DNA of 64,000 bases. Origin: Roseibacillus persicicus. Its GTDB lineage: Bacteria; Verrucomicrobiota; Verrucomicrobiia; Verrucomicrobiales; Akkermansiaceae. The stretch is taken from positions 205,866 to 269,865 of the forward strand of contig NZ_BMXI01000006.1 of the NCBI RefSeq assembly GCF_014651675.1, in the 5' to 3' direction. Position numbers and translations under genes: made by a program. Positions 1-8,023 of this stretch are shown here, piece after piece; the first letter of the stretch is position 1, and every line of letters starts with the position of its first letter. Below the pieces are notes generated by a model that saw only the letters and a program-made list of their open reading frames with translations, was not told the DNA's origin and ran no database searches.

Positions 1-338
1 CCGTCGATCGTCTCGCTAACGAAGTCCTTGTTGGCAAACTGAACAGGCAGTTCATCCAGCCTCGCATCGAGAAAGGTTGCACGAGTGGTGGGTTGAATGA
101 TTGCGACCTGAGAAAAACTGTTACTGGAAGAAGGGGGGCCGTCCTTGCGGAAGATGGCGTAGCTGCGCCCTTGCAGGAGGGAGGTGTCCTGCGCTTGCCA
201 GAGCAACCAGGCATGGTCGCCTCCTTCGGTATAGGTTGTGCCGGCAAGGAATAGGAGCGAATCCTCAGGCGCGCGGGTTTGTGAATACCCGCTTCCCAAG
301 CAGACTATCCAAGCGAGAAATATGTAGAAGACCTTCAT
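1..338 (-). CDS. Secreted protein of unknown function, N-terminal part only
   Basis: A gene enters from the left edge and reads leftwards from an ATG at 338; about 112 codons are visible without a stop. The product opens with a clear signal peptide (MKVFYIFLAWIVCLGSGYS) with a probable cleavage site just before Gln-Thr-Arg, so it is exported. The following mature segment (SYAIFRKDG, then VAIIQPTTRATFLD) looks like a beta-sandwich, fibronectin-like stretch of the kind seen in large verrucomicrobial surface proteins. The family cannot be named from this fragment. The 86 bp between it and the ApbE gene hold no recognisable element. Confidence 0.6.
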   Translation of the reverse strand, partial: MKVFYIFLAWIVCLGSGYSQTRAPEDSLLFLAGTTYTEGGDHAWLLWQAQDTSLLQGRSYAIFRKDGPPSSSNSFSQVAIIQPTTRATFLDARLDELPVQFANKDFVSETID

Positions 339-424
339 CACAGATTGTGTTCACGAGGGTCTACCCGCTGCCGGCCTTGTTCTGACAGGGCGGTGAAAAA
401 AAAACTGAAACGGTGCGGTTCTCC

Positions 425-1294
425 TTAAGCCAAACGGCAATGAGGCGGCAGCTTGTTTTCCAGCTCAGGCTTCAGGGAAAGAATCGTAGCCCAGCCATCA
501 GCAGTGGTCGCGGTAGGGGCTACCACCGCAGTGGTCCTGCTTGCGGGAGGGCTTTGGCCTGAGCCTGGGGAGAGAATGTGGTTGTCGGGTCCTGTTGCGC
601 TCAAGCGATGTCCTGAACCTGAAGAGACGGCCAGCGCTTCATCACGGAGAGAGACCGTTCGCAGAACCCGCTGCCGCGAGTCCGGGCGGCGAATCTGAAT
701 GGCGTATTTTTTCCCAAATGCGCGATACTCTCCCAAATTGACGAGTGCGCTCTGTGCTCCCAATTTTTTTAGCAGGGAGGTGATTTCGTCAGTTGCAAAT
801 CCCTGGGCAACAGCATTGAGAGTGAGTTGTGTGCCATGCAAAACAATTTGTTCCGCACTCACTTCGACTCGCCTATAATCGACGAGTTCGAGGGCTTTCT
901 CTCTCTCCTCGGCAGGAGGGGTGCGGCCTTTTTGATTCTCTTCGTTTAGCCATCTCCAATAGCTCTGAATCGTGGGATCAAAGAGTCCGTGTGACGCCTG
1001 ATGCAGCTCCTGACATTGTTGCAATAGCCGAACGAGTTCTTCGGGCGGGTGGCTCAATCTTCCTTCCCGGTTCAGGACCGAAAGCGCGGAATCCGGCTGA
1101 TAGAGGGATAGAATGTCCGAGAGCTGCACGATGCGCTGTTCGATCTCGGGAGGAACCGCAGATAGGCCTTCGTAGCGGATATTCGCCGGGCTATTGAAGA
1201 CCGACCCTTGCCAATAACCTTCCTTCTTTCGACTGCGGCAGCCGGAGAATGAAGGCACGGTTGCCATCAGGGCGAGCAGGCGGCGACGGTTCAT
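425..1294 (-). CDS. apbE: FAD:protein FMN transferase (ApbE family lipoprotein)
   Basis: This 289-residue protein has the ApbE pattern: the early DSALSVLNREG segment, GLFDPTI, a VAQGFATDEI helix, VNLGEYRAFG, and near the C-terminus HILSPGSG followed by TTADGWATIL, the region that supplies metal and FAD ligands in the family. ApbE enzymes use FAD as donor to attach FMN through a phosphoester to Thr or Ser of target proteins outside the cytoplasm. The N-terminus MNRRRLLALM ends in a lipobox-like FSGC, so it is probably a lipoprotein. The ATG at 1294 overlaps the stop of the upstream PepSY gene in an ATGA, which fixes the start and indicates translational coupling. Its target is most likely the FMN-binding protein two genes upstream. 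Confidence 0.9.
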   Translation of the reverse strand: MNRRRLLALMATVPSFSGCRSRKKEGYWQGSVFNSPANIRYEGLSAVPPEIEQRIVQLSDILSLYQPDSALSVLNREGRLSHPPEELVRLLQQCQELHQASHGLFDPTIQSYWRWLNEENQKGRTPPAEEREKALELVDYRRVEVSAEQIVLHGTQLTLNAVAQGFATDEITSLLKKLGAQSALVNLGEYRAFGKKYAIQIRRPDSRQRVLRTVSLRDEALAVSSGSGHRLSATGPDNHILSPGSGQSPPASRTTAVVAPTATTADGWATILSLKPELENKLPPHCRLA

Positions 1295-2037
1295 GAGGGA
1301 GTCGCCCTTTTGCGCTGTTTCAAAAGCTTCAATCCTGTGGCCAAGAGAACGATCAGTCCGAGAGTGGAAAGAGTGAGCACCCATTTGCCGAGCCCGCCCA
1401 AGAAGGCAAACTTGTGCAGATCAAGAAGGACCCGGTAAAAGGAAACGGGGCTTTGGGCGATGAGGGTGAGTTCCAGTTCTTTGGCGAGAACGTCTTGTTC
1501 GGAATCAGCAAGCGAAAGAAACTTTGGTTCCGCATCACCGGGAGTCTCGGCCGCAGGGAAGTCCAGTAGGTCTCCGTCCAAGGCGTAGCTTCCTTCTTCC
1601 GTTACCAGAACGGCTTCAGGATTGGCGATGAGAGCCTTGAGGGGGTGCTCCGGTAGCGAGGCTTCTCCAAGGCTATCGATGAGCTCGCCATTGGGGCCAA
1701 GAAGGTAAAGATGATCGCGCGTTCCCAGCAGGAGATTGGGACCGAGTGAAATCGCTCCAATCAATTCTCCCGAGAGAGGCAGGAGTCCTTCATCCAAAAA
1801 GAGGTCGTCGCCCCATTGGGTAACTTGCCTCTTGCCCACCGCGAGTGTCTTCCCTTCATCTCTTTTGGGAAGATCGAGATAGAGACGATTGAGAAAAGGG
1901 GAGGAGAGCGTGCGCTGATCCAACCGTAGCTCCGCGCTGTGATTCAGAATCACTCCAGTCACACAAAGCCAGAGAAGTGGCAGCGCTAGCGCGAGCCCCA
2001 ACCAGCGATGATATTGACGGTGGCGCAAGCGTCTCAC
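1291..2037 (-). CDS. PepSY-associated transmembrane protein
   Basis: The protein of about 248 residues has a basic start (RRLRHRQYHRWL), a transmembrane helix around residues 12-32 ending in GVILNHS, a soluble beta-rich middle of about 150 residues, and a second helix near the C-terminus followed by KQRKR. Histidines at the membrane borders (YHRW, NHS, LDLHKF) recall PepSY membrane proteins thought to bind heme or move electrons. I place the start at the GTG at 2037, which overlaps the stop of the FMN-binding gene as GTGA; longer in-frame starts would run far into that gene. The tight packing with an FMN-binding protein and ApbE suggests an electron path across the membrane to a flavoprotein. 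That role is inferred from context. Confidence 0.78.
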   Translation of the reverse strand: MRRLRHRQYHRWLGLALALPLLWLCVTGVILNHSAELRLDQRTLSSPFLNRLYLDLPKRDEGKTLAVGKRQVTQWGDDLFLDEGLLPLSGELIGAISLGPNLLLGTRDHLYLLGPNGELIDSLGEASLPEHPLKALIANPEAVLVTEEGSYALDGDLLDFPAAETPGDAEPKFLSLADSEQDVLAKELELTLIAQSPVSFYRVLLDLHKFAFLGGLGKWVLTLSTLGLIVLLATGLKLLKQRKRATPS

Positions 2038-2540
2038 TTCAGGGTGTCGAGATAGAGTGCTACACGTCCCAATCCTCCCAAGGCCCGGACCGAGAGCGTG
2101 GCCCCCGCGATGTTTCGAACCTCCCGGGTCAGTTGATTGTTGTTCAAGGTCGCACCTCGAAACTGCTTGCAAAAGTTGCTACTAGAAACCTCGTAGCCAT
2201 GGCTCTCGCGATAGATGAGAACCTTTACCTCCTGGATGCTTCCTCCCTTGGTCACGAAGCCCGTCGTAATGGGTTCCGTCTTTCCGACTTCTTCCAGAAT
2301 CCATGCCGTCTTCGTTCCATCGCTCCAATAGCGCACTTTGCTCGTGCGGTAGGGATGGCCAAGAAGTCTCTTGATGCGGGATTGATGGGATGACGTGAGA
2401 GTGAGAGCTTGGGTTGCGGGGAGGTTGGTGCCGAACACCGTGTGAAGGAATTCGGAGGGTTTTTGATAAACACGTTCACCTCCCTGGACTGTGGAAAGCA
2501 TCAGAAGAGCTAGGAGCATCAGGCGAAAGAGGAATGACAT
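2034..2540 (-). CDS. Exported FMN-binding domain protein (probable flavinylation target)
   Basis: A 168-residue protein with signal peptide MSFLFRLMLLALLMLSTVQG followed by an FMN_bind (NqrC/RnfG C-terminal type) domain. The recognisable signature is NIAGATLS at the C-terminus, with Thr148 the expected site of phosphoester-linked FMN. The usual flavinylation motif is D-x-x-S/T-G-A-T. Here the Asp position is Arg and the Ser/Thr position is Ala, so the motif is partly degenerate though the GAT core is intact. An upstream in-frame start at 2579 would add 13 residues before the signal peptide, so I prefer the ATG at 2540. The gene overlaps the PepSY gene and lies two genes upstream of apbE. A hairpin (2583-2618) separates it from the porin gene. 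Confidence 0.8.
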   Translation of the reverse strand: MSFLFRLMLLALLMLSTVQGGERVYQKPSEFLHTVFGTNLPATQALTLTSSHQSRIKRLLGHPYRTSKVRYWSDGTKTAWILEEVGKTEPITTGFVTKGGSIQEVKVLIYRESHGYEVSSSNFCKQFRGATLNNNQLTREVRNIAGATLSVRALGGLGRVALYLDTLK

Positions 2541-2582
2541 GGTAGTAAAATTTAAGTTGTGTCGAAGTGAACCAAGCAAACA

Positions 2583-2618
2583 GCGGCTTATCTTTCAAGA
2601 GTTCGAAAAATAAGCCGC
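2583..2618 (-). promoter_or_regulatory. Intercistronic hairpin between porin and FMN-binding genes
   Basis: A 9-bp perfect stem GCGGCTTAT / ATAAGCCGC (2583-2591 with 2610-2618) can extend by a further TTTC/GAAA pairing around a small loop. It lies 21 bp after the porin stop and 43 bp before the next ATG on the minus strand. The T-run lies before the hairpin rather than after it on that strand, and only TGTTTGC follows, so it may be a partial terminator, an mRNA-end stabiliser or an attenuator that lowers expression of the flavin genes relative to the porin. Confidence 0.45.
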
Positions 2619-2639
2619 CATGATAAAAAAAATCTTCTG

Positions 2640-3911
2640 TTAGAAGCTATAGCCAACACCAAGGTTGAGGAGGCTTTCGACTTCGTCGTCTTCGTCAACG
2701 ATGTGGCTGTAGTCAGCCTTCAGCACAACGTTGTCGATGGGCCAGTAGTTCACCCCGACATCATATTGGTCGAAGGTGCCGCCACCGACATTGCCGATGC
2801 CGCGCGCATACTCATAGTGACTGTAGCGGGCAAAGACACCCAGGCGTTGGTCGGTCCCGATGGTCCAGGTGTAGGAGGGTTCCAGATAGCCACCCCACTG
2901 GTGATCCGCGCCGTTGTCTTCGAAAGATTGACCGTCGATGTTCCAAGAAGCGATGAGCGCTTTCAGTCCGAATCCGCCAGCCTGATAGACAGCGGTGCCG
3001 CCTACGAGGAAGGCGGAGTTGTCTTCGTCGGAAGTCGTCTGGGTGACGTCGTTCTGGTATTGCGCAAAGGCGGAAAGAGAAAGACCGGGCACGCCGTTGT
3101 AGCGCACGCGGGCGGTGACTGCGGGATCCTCAGCGGCAGCTTCGGCCACTTTCTGTCTTCCCGAACGAATCCGGAAGGCATTGCTTCCCGAGGTCGGAAG
3201 GTTCAGTCCGGAGTGAATTGCCAAGTCCCAGCCCAGGCCGTTGTCCAGGGTCTGGGTCGCTCCAACCCCCGCTTCCCACCAAGTGGTCGGGATGATGTTG
3301 CTTTCCACCCGGTTGCGCTCAACACCGAAAAAGGTGTCGGGCTCGTGGGTCTCATTCAATAGGCCGAGCGGAAGCAAGAAAAGACCAGCTTTGGCGTTCA
3401 AGCCGTGATCCAGCGTGAAGTCGATGTAAGCCTGTTCCAATTCGACTTCTCCCGGTGCACCATCGCCAGCCAAAGAGTGTTCCAACTCGAACTCGGAGTA
3501 GAGTTTGATTCGGTCCGAGAAAGAGTGGTTGAGGAAGAGAACCCAGCGATGAAAGTCGACGGTGTTGTCACCCCCGCCACCGAGGTCACGATTGAAGTGA
3601 AGCTCGCCATATCCACCAATCTGGGTGTTGGCCGCCCATGCCAGGGCGCTGGAGTCTACGGTCGAGTCCTCGAATCCCCGATTGTCATAAAGTGCATCAA
3701 TATCGTCGTCGGAAGACGGCGCTTTGGCGGGAGTACTTTTCGCTGCAGGGCGAGCAGAGGGCGACTCCAACGGACCGTATTTGGTCTCGTAGGCTTCAAC
3801 CTTGTTTTCCAACTTCTCCAAGCGGGCAGCGAGTTCCTCCATCGTCAATGCGGAAAGCGGCATGGACGTCGTGATCAGAGCGGCGATTGTGGTTCGGGAT
3901 AGGTCTTTCAT
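2640..3911 (-). CDS. Outer-membrane porin with N-terminal coiled coil
   Basis: The 423-residue protein begins with a signal peptide (MKDLSRTTIAALITTSMPLS), then a short coiled coil (LAARLEKLENKVEAYETKYG), a Pro/Ala/Lys-rich linker, and from about residue 90 a succession of alternating amphipathic strands (IGGYGELHFNRD, KLYSEFELEH, AKAGLFLLPLG) typical of a 16-strand-type porin. It ends in LGVGYSF, with the terminal Phe expected for outer-membrane assembly. The architecture matches Verrucomicrobia/Planctomycetes porins related to the OprP/OprO group, although the substrate cannot be read. The start is the ATG at 3911; a TTG two codons upstream is less likely. It lies just upstream of the flavinylation genes on the same strand and could be co-transcribed. 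Confidence 0.82.
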   Translation of the reverse strand: MKDLSRTTIAALITTSMPLSALTMEELAARLEKLENKVEAYETKYGPLESPSARPAAKSTPAKAPSSDDDIDALYDNRGFEDSTVDSSALAWAANTQIGGYGELHFNRDLGGGGDNTVDFHRWVLFLNHSFSDRIKLYSEFELEHSLAGDGAPGEVELEQAYIDFTLDHGLNAKAGLFLLPLGLLNETHEPDTFFGVERNRVESNIIPTTWWEAGVGATQTLDNGLGWDLAIHSGLNLPTSGSNAFRIRSGRQKVAEAAAEDPAVTARVRYNGVPGLSLSAFAQYQNDVTQTTSDEDNSAFLVGGTAVYQAGGFGLKALIASWNIDGQSFEDNGADHQWGGYLEPSYTWTIGTDQRLGVFARYSHYEYARGIGNVGGGTFDQYDVGVNYWPIDNVVLKADYSHIVDEDDEVESLLNLGVGYSF

Positions 3912-4033
3912 AGACAAGCACTTCGCTATTGAGACTCAGTCTCAAAATCAAGCGAAAAATCAGTTTTTCGAGGTTGTGACTGAAGAATCATGCGGATCTC
4001 GCGTGAAAACGTAGTGGGGCGAAACCGGAGCTC

Positions 4034-5116
4034 CTACTGCGGGATGTCCTTCACACAGCGAAAACCGGTGTGGTTGGTGGGGGAAAGTGACTCCGCGTAG
4101 TGCCGCGCAGCCGGGCGATAGCGCAGGCAGTAGGTGTGATGGCAGAGAAAAGAGCCACCCTTGGTAACCCATAGACGGGCCAGGGGGTGGAAGACCTCAA
4201 CTTCGTCGGGGATGGGCTGACCGTTGGCGAATTGCTGCGTCTCCGGTTGGGTGATGGCTTGTTCGAGAGGTGGACCTTTGGGATCATCCACGGGATTCTC
4301 GATGAATTTCTGGTAGTAATCCGGGCGAAAGACATCGGAGCAGATTTCCCACACGTTCCCAGCCATGTCGTAGAGCCCAAAGTCATTTGCAGGATAGCTC
4401 TTCACCGCCGCCGATCCGGCATGGCCATCAAGGGCAGTGTTCTTCTGGGGAAATTCGCCTTGGAAGGTGTTGGCTGGCCAGTTGTCGGCATCGGGCTTGG
4501 GCTTGTCACCCCAGACAAAGAGGGTGTGGTCCTTTTCGCCACGAGCGGCGCGTTCCCATTCCGCTTCGGTCGGAAGACGCTTGCCCGCCCATTTGCAATA
4601 GGCCTCGGCGTCTTCCTTGGTGACGTTGACCACGGGATGGTCCATTTTATCATCGATATTGCTATCCGGGCCGAGCGGGTGACGCCAGTCCGCACCCGGG
4701 ATGAACTGCCACCATTGCCATTCCGCGCCAGGTTGCCACTTCTCTACATCGCCATCGGGGGCTTTGAAAACAAGAGCACCTGCTTTCAGCTGGTCTTCGG
4801 GGGCATTTGCAAAGTCTTCTTTGGTAAAGCCGCGTTCGGCTTGGGTCTGATAACCGGTCTCCTCGACGAACTTTGCGAACTGGGCATTGGTGACCTCAGT
4901 TTGATCGATGAAAAAGGACGAGACCGTGACCTGATGCACGGGTTTTTCCTCGGGATATCGCGCGGTGCCTCCCAAGCTCCGATCCTCGCCCCGGGTGTAG
5001 GTCCCGCCGGGAATGAAGACCATGCCCTCCGGTGCAGCAAGCTTTTCTTCAGCAAAAAGGGCGGCAGGCAGAAGAGCGCTGGCGAGGGTGAGAGAGAGGA
5101 GTGGGCGAAATTTCAT
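4034..5116 (-). CDS. Exported formylglycine-generating enzyme (SUMF1 family, copper-type)
   Basis: The 360-residue protein has a signal peptide (MKFRPLLSLTLASALLPAAL) and a full SUMF1 fold: GMVFIPGGTYTRG at the start, EVTNAQFAKFVEETGY, HPVVNVTKEDAEAYCKWAG, RLPTEAEWERAARG, DMAGNVWE, then GGSFLCHHTYCLRYR and a closing TGFRC. The two cysteines of LC-x4-C (Cys325 and Cys330) are the copper-binding active-site pair of true formylglycine-generating enzymes, which oxidise the sulfatase motif Cys to formylglycine. The sulfatase at 54649-56073 carries the substrate motif CSPTR and is also exported, so it is a plausible client. The ATG at 5125 is an alternative start three codons upstream. It is divergent from hisA with 70 bp between them. 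Confidence 0.88.
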   Translation of the reverse strand: MKFRPLLSLTLASALLPAALFAEEKLAAPEGMVFIPGGTYTRGEDRSLGGTARYPEEKPVHQVTVSSFFIDQTEVTNAQFAKFVEETGYQTQAERGFTKEDFANAPEDQLKAGALVFKAPDGDVEKWQPGAEWQWWQFIPGADWRHPLGPDSNIDDKMDHPVVNVTKEDAEAYCKWAGKRLPTEAEWERAARGEKDHTLFVWGDKPKPDADNWPANTFQGEFPQKNTALDGHAGSAAVKSYPANDFGLYDMAGNVWEICSDVFRPDYYQKFIENPVDDPKGPPLEQAITQPETQQFANGQPIPDEVEVFHPLARLWVTKGGSFLCHHTYCLRYRPAARHYAESLSPTNHTGFRCVKDIPQ

Positions 5117-5186
5117 GAATGTCATTAGGGTGAGCGACCTGCGACCAAGTCTTTTGTTTTGTAAAATCGTGGTTACTTTTACGTCG

Positions 5187-5966
5187 ATGGCGATAACGAA
5201 ATTTCGTCCCTGCATTGATTTGCACGAGGGCAGGGTGAAACAGATTGTGGGCGGGAGTCTCACTGATGAGGGTGCGGTAGAGAATTTTGTCGCGAGCGAG
5301 GGAGCGGCTCACTTCGCGGAGATGTTTCGGCGGGACGACCTGCGAGGGGGCCACGTGATTCAGCTGGGGCCAGGCAACCGGAATGCCGCGCAGGAGGCCT
5401 TGGCAAGTTGGCCGGGAGGCTTGCAATTGGGGGGTGGGGTGAATCTCGAGAACGCCGCCGACTGGCTGTCGGCTGGCGCGAGCGAGGTGATCGTGACGTC
5501 TTACTTGTTCGACAAGGAGGGTCATTTTTTAAAGGAAAATCTAGCGCAGCTTGCCCGTGAGATTGGGCCGGAGAATCTCGTCGTGGATCTGAGCTGTCGA
5601 CGCTCGGCTGATGGCTGGCAGGTGGCAATGAACCGTTGGCAGACGTTGACGGATCTCCCTGTCACGACTGCCGTCTTGGACGCGTTGGGGGAGTGGTGTG
5701 GGGAATTCTTGATTCATGCCGCGGATGTGGAGGGCAAGTGCGGAGGAGTCGACGCTGACCTCGTCGAGCTGTTGGGCACTTGGTCGGGGCGTCCCATGAC
5801 CTATGCGGGTGGGGTCGGGACTATGACCGACCTGGAGCTCGTGCAGGAACGCAGCGGGGGAAGGGTCGATGTGACGGTCGGCAGTGCGCTGGATATTTTC
5901 GGAGGCCAGGGGGTCTCCTACCGAGAGCTGGTTGCTTGGAACCAGAGAGAGGAGAATTGCTCATGA
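5187..5966 (+). CDS. hisA: Eukaryote-type phosphoribosylformimino-AICAR isomerase (HisA/HIS6)
   Basis: The 259-residue product reads TKFRPCIDLHEGRVKQIVGG at its start, then HVIQLGPGN, LQLGGGVN, VIVTSYLF, VVDLSCRR, AMNRWQTLTDL, FLIHAADVEG and TVGSALDIFGG. These blocks match the fungal and plant HIS6 branch (yeast His6, 261 residues) far better than the ordinary bacterial HisA, which lacks the MNRWQTLTDL and HAADVEGKCGG blocks. It would catalyse the Amadori rearrangement at the fourth step of histidine synthesis. The ATG at 5187 begins at the conserved N-terminus; upstream in-frame Met codons lie inside the divergent gene. Its stop overlaps the next ATG (ATGA). No other his gene is present in the window. 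Confidence 0.87.
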   Translation: MAITKFRPCIDLHEGRVKQIVGGSLTDEGAVENFVASEGAAHFAEMFRRDDLRGGHVIQLGPGNRNAAQEALASWPGGLQLGGGVNLENAADWLSAGASEVIVTSYLFDKEGHFLKENLAQLAREIGPENLVVDLSCRRSADGWQVAMNRWQTLTDLPVTTAVLDALGEWCGEFLIHAADVEGKCGGVDADLVELLGTWSGRPMTYAGGVGTMTDLELVQERSGGRVDVTVGSALDIFGGQGVSYRELVAWNQREENCS

Positions 5967-6316
5967 AGACTCACCGGCTTGTATTGCCCGAGGACCTCAA
6001 TCAATTCGGGTTCTTGTTCGGAGGGCGCTTGCTGAGTTGGGTCGACGAGGCTTCGTGGATTGCCGCGAGCTTGGACTATCCCAATTGTCAATTTGTCACG
6101 ATTGGGATGGAGGCCGTCAGCTTCAAGCACTCGGTTCGTGAAGGCACGATCCTGGCCATTGAGTCAGAAAGGGTGCGGGAAGGCCGAACCTCAGCAACCT
6201 ATCAAGTGAAGGTGACCCGTGGCCGCGAGAGTGAAGGGGCCGTGATATTTTCGACCCATGTTTCGTTTGTCAATGTGGACGACGACGGTCAGAAGCAAGC
6301 TTTGAAACACTCATGA
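5963..6316 (+). CDS. Hotdog-fold acyl-CoA thioesterase
   Basis: The 117-residue protein is a single hotdog domain of the YciA/BFIT acyl-CoA hydrolase type. The signature block is LNQFGFLFGGRLLSWVDEAS, where the N-x-x-G-x-L-F-G-G turn and the following Asp match the active-site region of the family. The helix is followed by strands (FVTIGMEAVSFKHSV, EGTILAIESERV) usual for the fold. It likely hydrolyses short or medium acyl-CoA in the cytoplasm. The start ATG at 5963 overlaps the hisA stop and its own stop overlaps the next ATG, so the three genes form a coupled operon. Nothing in the sequence explains why a thioesterase is tied to histidine synthesis. Confidence 0.82.
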   Translation: MKTHRLVLPEDLNQFGFLFGGRLLSWVDEASWIAASLDYPNCQFVTIGMEAVSFKHSVREGTILAIESERVREGRTSATYQVKVTRGRESEGAVIFSTHVSFVNVDDDGQKQALKHS

Positions 6317-7896
6317 TTGAAACAGTCGATATCGTGGTCGCGGTGGAAAATCGCAACGAGCAGTCCGCCTGGTTGAAACCTGCGGCGCGAAAGCTGAAGT
6401 GCCATCCCAAGGCGATTCGCGAAATGCGGGTTGTGAAGGAGTCTATCGACGCGCGCAAATCTCCCGTTAAGTTTCAGCTGCGTCTCCTCGTCGGGATCAA
6501 TGAAGGCCTTCCCGCCGAAGTTGCTCCGCGCTACGAGGCTCCCCAAGTTGGGGATGATGCGCCGGTGGTTGTCATTGTGGGCTGTGGTCCGGCTGGAATG
6601 TTCGCGGCCCTTCGTTGTCTGGAATTGGGGCTGAAGCCCATCGTGGTGGAGCGGGGTAAGGATGCTTCCGCGCGCCGTTTTGATCTCGCTCCGCTTCTGC
6701 GCAAGGGGACGGTGATTGAGGACTCGAATTACTGTTTCGGAGAAGGAGGCGCGGGGACTTACTCCGATGGCAAGCTGTATACCCGGGCGACCAAGCGCGG
6801 CCCGGTGAAGCAAGTGTATGAGACTCTCGTGGCCCACGGAGCACCTACGGAAATTCTAGTAGATGCCCATCCGCACATCGGCTCGAACTTGCTTCCGAAG
6901 GTGGTGATGGCCATGCGGGAAAGCATCCGGGAGCGAGGGGGAGAGGTCCGTTTTGGATGGAAAGTGACCGACCTCCTCCGCGCTGCTGACGGCTCCATGG
7001 AAGGGGTCGTCAATCAGGAGGGCGAAGAGCTACTGGGGGCGGCAGTGATTCTGGCTACCGGTCATTCGGCCCGTGATGTCCTCGCGATGTTGCAGAAGGA
7101 GAACATTGCGATGGAGGCAAAGGCCTTCGCGGTCGGGGTTCGAATCGAGCATCCCCAGCCACTCATCGATAGCATTCAGTATCATTACCAGCAGGGCCAG
7201 GAACGACCTCGCGAACTGCCCGCGGCGCGCTATGCCTTGGCTTGTGAGGTCGACGGGCGTGGGGTGCATTCTTTCTGCATGTGCCCGGGCGGCTTCATCG
7301 TTCCCGCCGCAACTGAGAACGACGAGGTGGTGGTCAATGGAATGAGCTTGGCTCGCCGCGACTCGCCCTTCGCAAATACCGGAATGGTGGTGGGGGTCGA
7401 TCCTTCCGATATCCCGGGTGAAGATGTATTGCGGGGGCTGGCGTTTCAGAAGGAGCTGGAGCGGGCGGCGAAGAAGGCTGGCAACGGGGACAATGAACTT
7501 GGGCAGATCGCTCCTGCCCAGCGCGTTGTCGACTTTTTGGCGGGCCGCCTTTCCAAGGATTTGCCCGAGACCAGCTACTTTCCCGGTTTGAAGAGTGCGC
7601 GCTTGGACCAGATTCTTCCTGACTTCATCACCCGCCGCATGAAAGTCGGGCTCAAGAAGTTCGGCAATCGGATGAGGGGCTATCTGATCGAGGACGCCCT
7701 CATGATTGGCTTCGAGACGCGAACCAGCTGTCCGGTAAGAGTGCCCCGTGAGGATGAAACCCTCGAGCACCCCGACGTTGCGAAGCTCTATCCCTGTGGC
7801 GAAGGTGCGGGCTACGCGGGCGGAATTGTTTCGGCCGCTCTCGACGGGATGAAGGTGGCCGAGGCGGTGGCTGCTCGCATTGAAAGGGATAAATAA
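6313..7896 (+). CDS. FAD-dependent dehydrogenase (COG2509 type)
   Basis: A 527-residue flavoprotein. About 90 residues of N-terminal alpha/beta domain precede the dinucleotide-binding motif VVIVGCGPAGMFAALRC and the acidic strand end VVERG. The block NYCFGEGGAGTYSDGKLYTR, AVGVRIEHPQ, FCMCPGGFIVPA and the C-terminal FAD-contact stretch LYPCGEGAGYAGGIVSAALDG are characteristic of the uncharacterised FAD-dependent dehydrogenases grouped as COG2509, found in many bacteria and plastids. The substrate is unknown. It is the last gene of the hisA operon (ATGA overlap) and is followed by a strong terminator at 7971-8004. It has no transmembrane segments, so it is cytoplasmic. Confidence 0.88.
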   Translation: MIETVDIVVAVENRNEQSAWLKPAARKLKCHPKAIREMRVVKESIDARKSPVKFQLRLLVGINEGLPAEVAPRYEAPQVGDDAPVVVIVGCGPAGMFAALRCLELGLKPIVVERGKDASARRFDLAPLLRKGTVIEDSNYCFGEGGAGTYSDGKLYTRATKRGPVKQVYETLVAHGAPTEILVDAHPHIGSNLLPKVVMAMRESIRERGGEVRFGWKVTDLLRAADGSMEGVVNQEGEELLGAAVILATGHSARDVLAMLQKENIAMEAKAFAVGVRIEHPQPLIDSIQYHYQQGQERPRELPAARYALACEVDGRGVHSFCMCPGGFIVPAATENDEVVVNGMSLARRDSPFANTGMVVGVDPSDIPGEDVLRGLAFQKELERAAKKAGNGDNELGQIAPAQRVVDFLAGRLSKDLPETSYFPGLKSARLDQILPDFITRRMKVGLKKFGNRMRGYLIEDALMIGFETRTSCPVRVPREDETLEHPDVAKLYPCGEGAGYAGGIVSAALDGMKVAEAVAARIERDK

Positions 7897-7970
7897 GAGA
7901 GACTGCTCCCTTGGAGCAGCTGGCGCTGGCGGAGCGGCATTCATGGCGCGGGCGCTGGGGCCTCGGCATG

Positions 7971-8004
7971 AAAAAAGCCGCAGGATTCCTCCGGCGGCTT
8001 TTTT
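7971..8004. terminator. Bidirectional Rho-independent terminator
   Basis: AAAAAAGCCGC and GGCGGCTTTTTT flank an AGGATTCCT core, giving a GC stem bordered by A6 and T6. It lies between the convergent FAD dehydrogenase (stop 7896) and L9 (stop 8024) genes and gives a T-run on either strand, so it can end both transcripts. Confidence 0.85.
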
Positions 8005-8023
8005 AAAAGGGGTCTTGGAGCGC

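Noticed and set aside
4187..5128. A 313-codon plus-strand frame opposite the formylglycine-generating enzyme
   Set aside because: No motif or signal sequence is present; the minus-strand gene explains the region.
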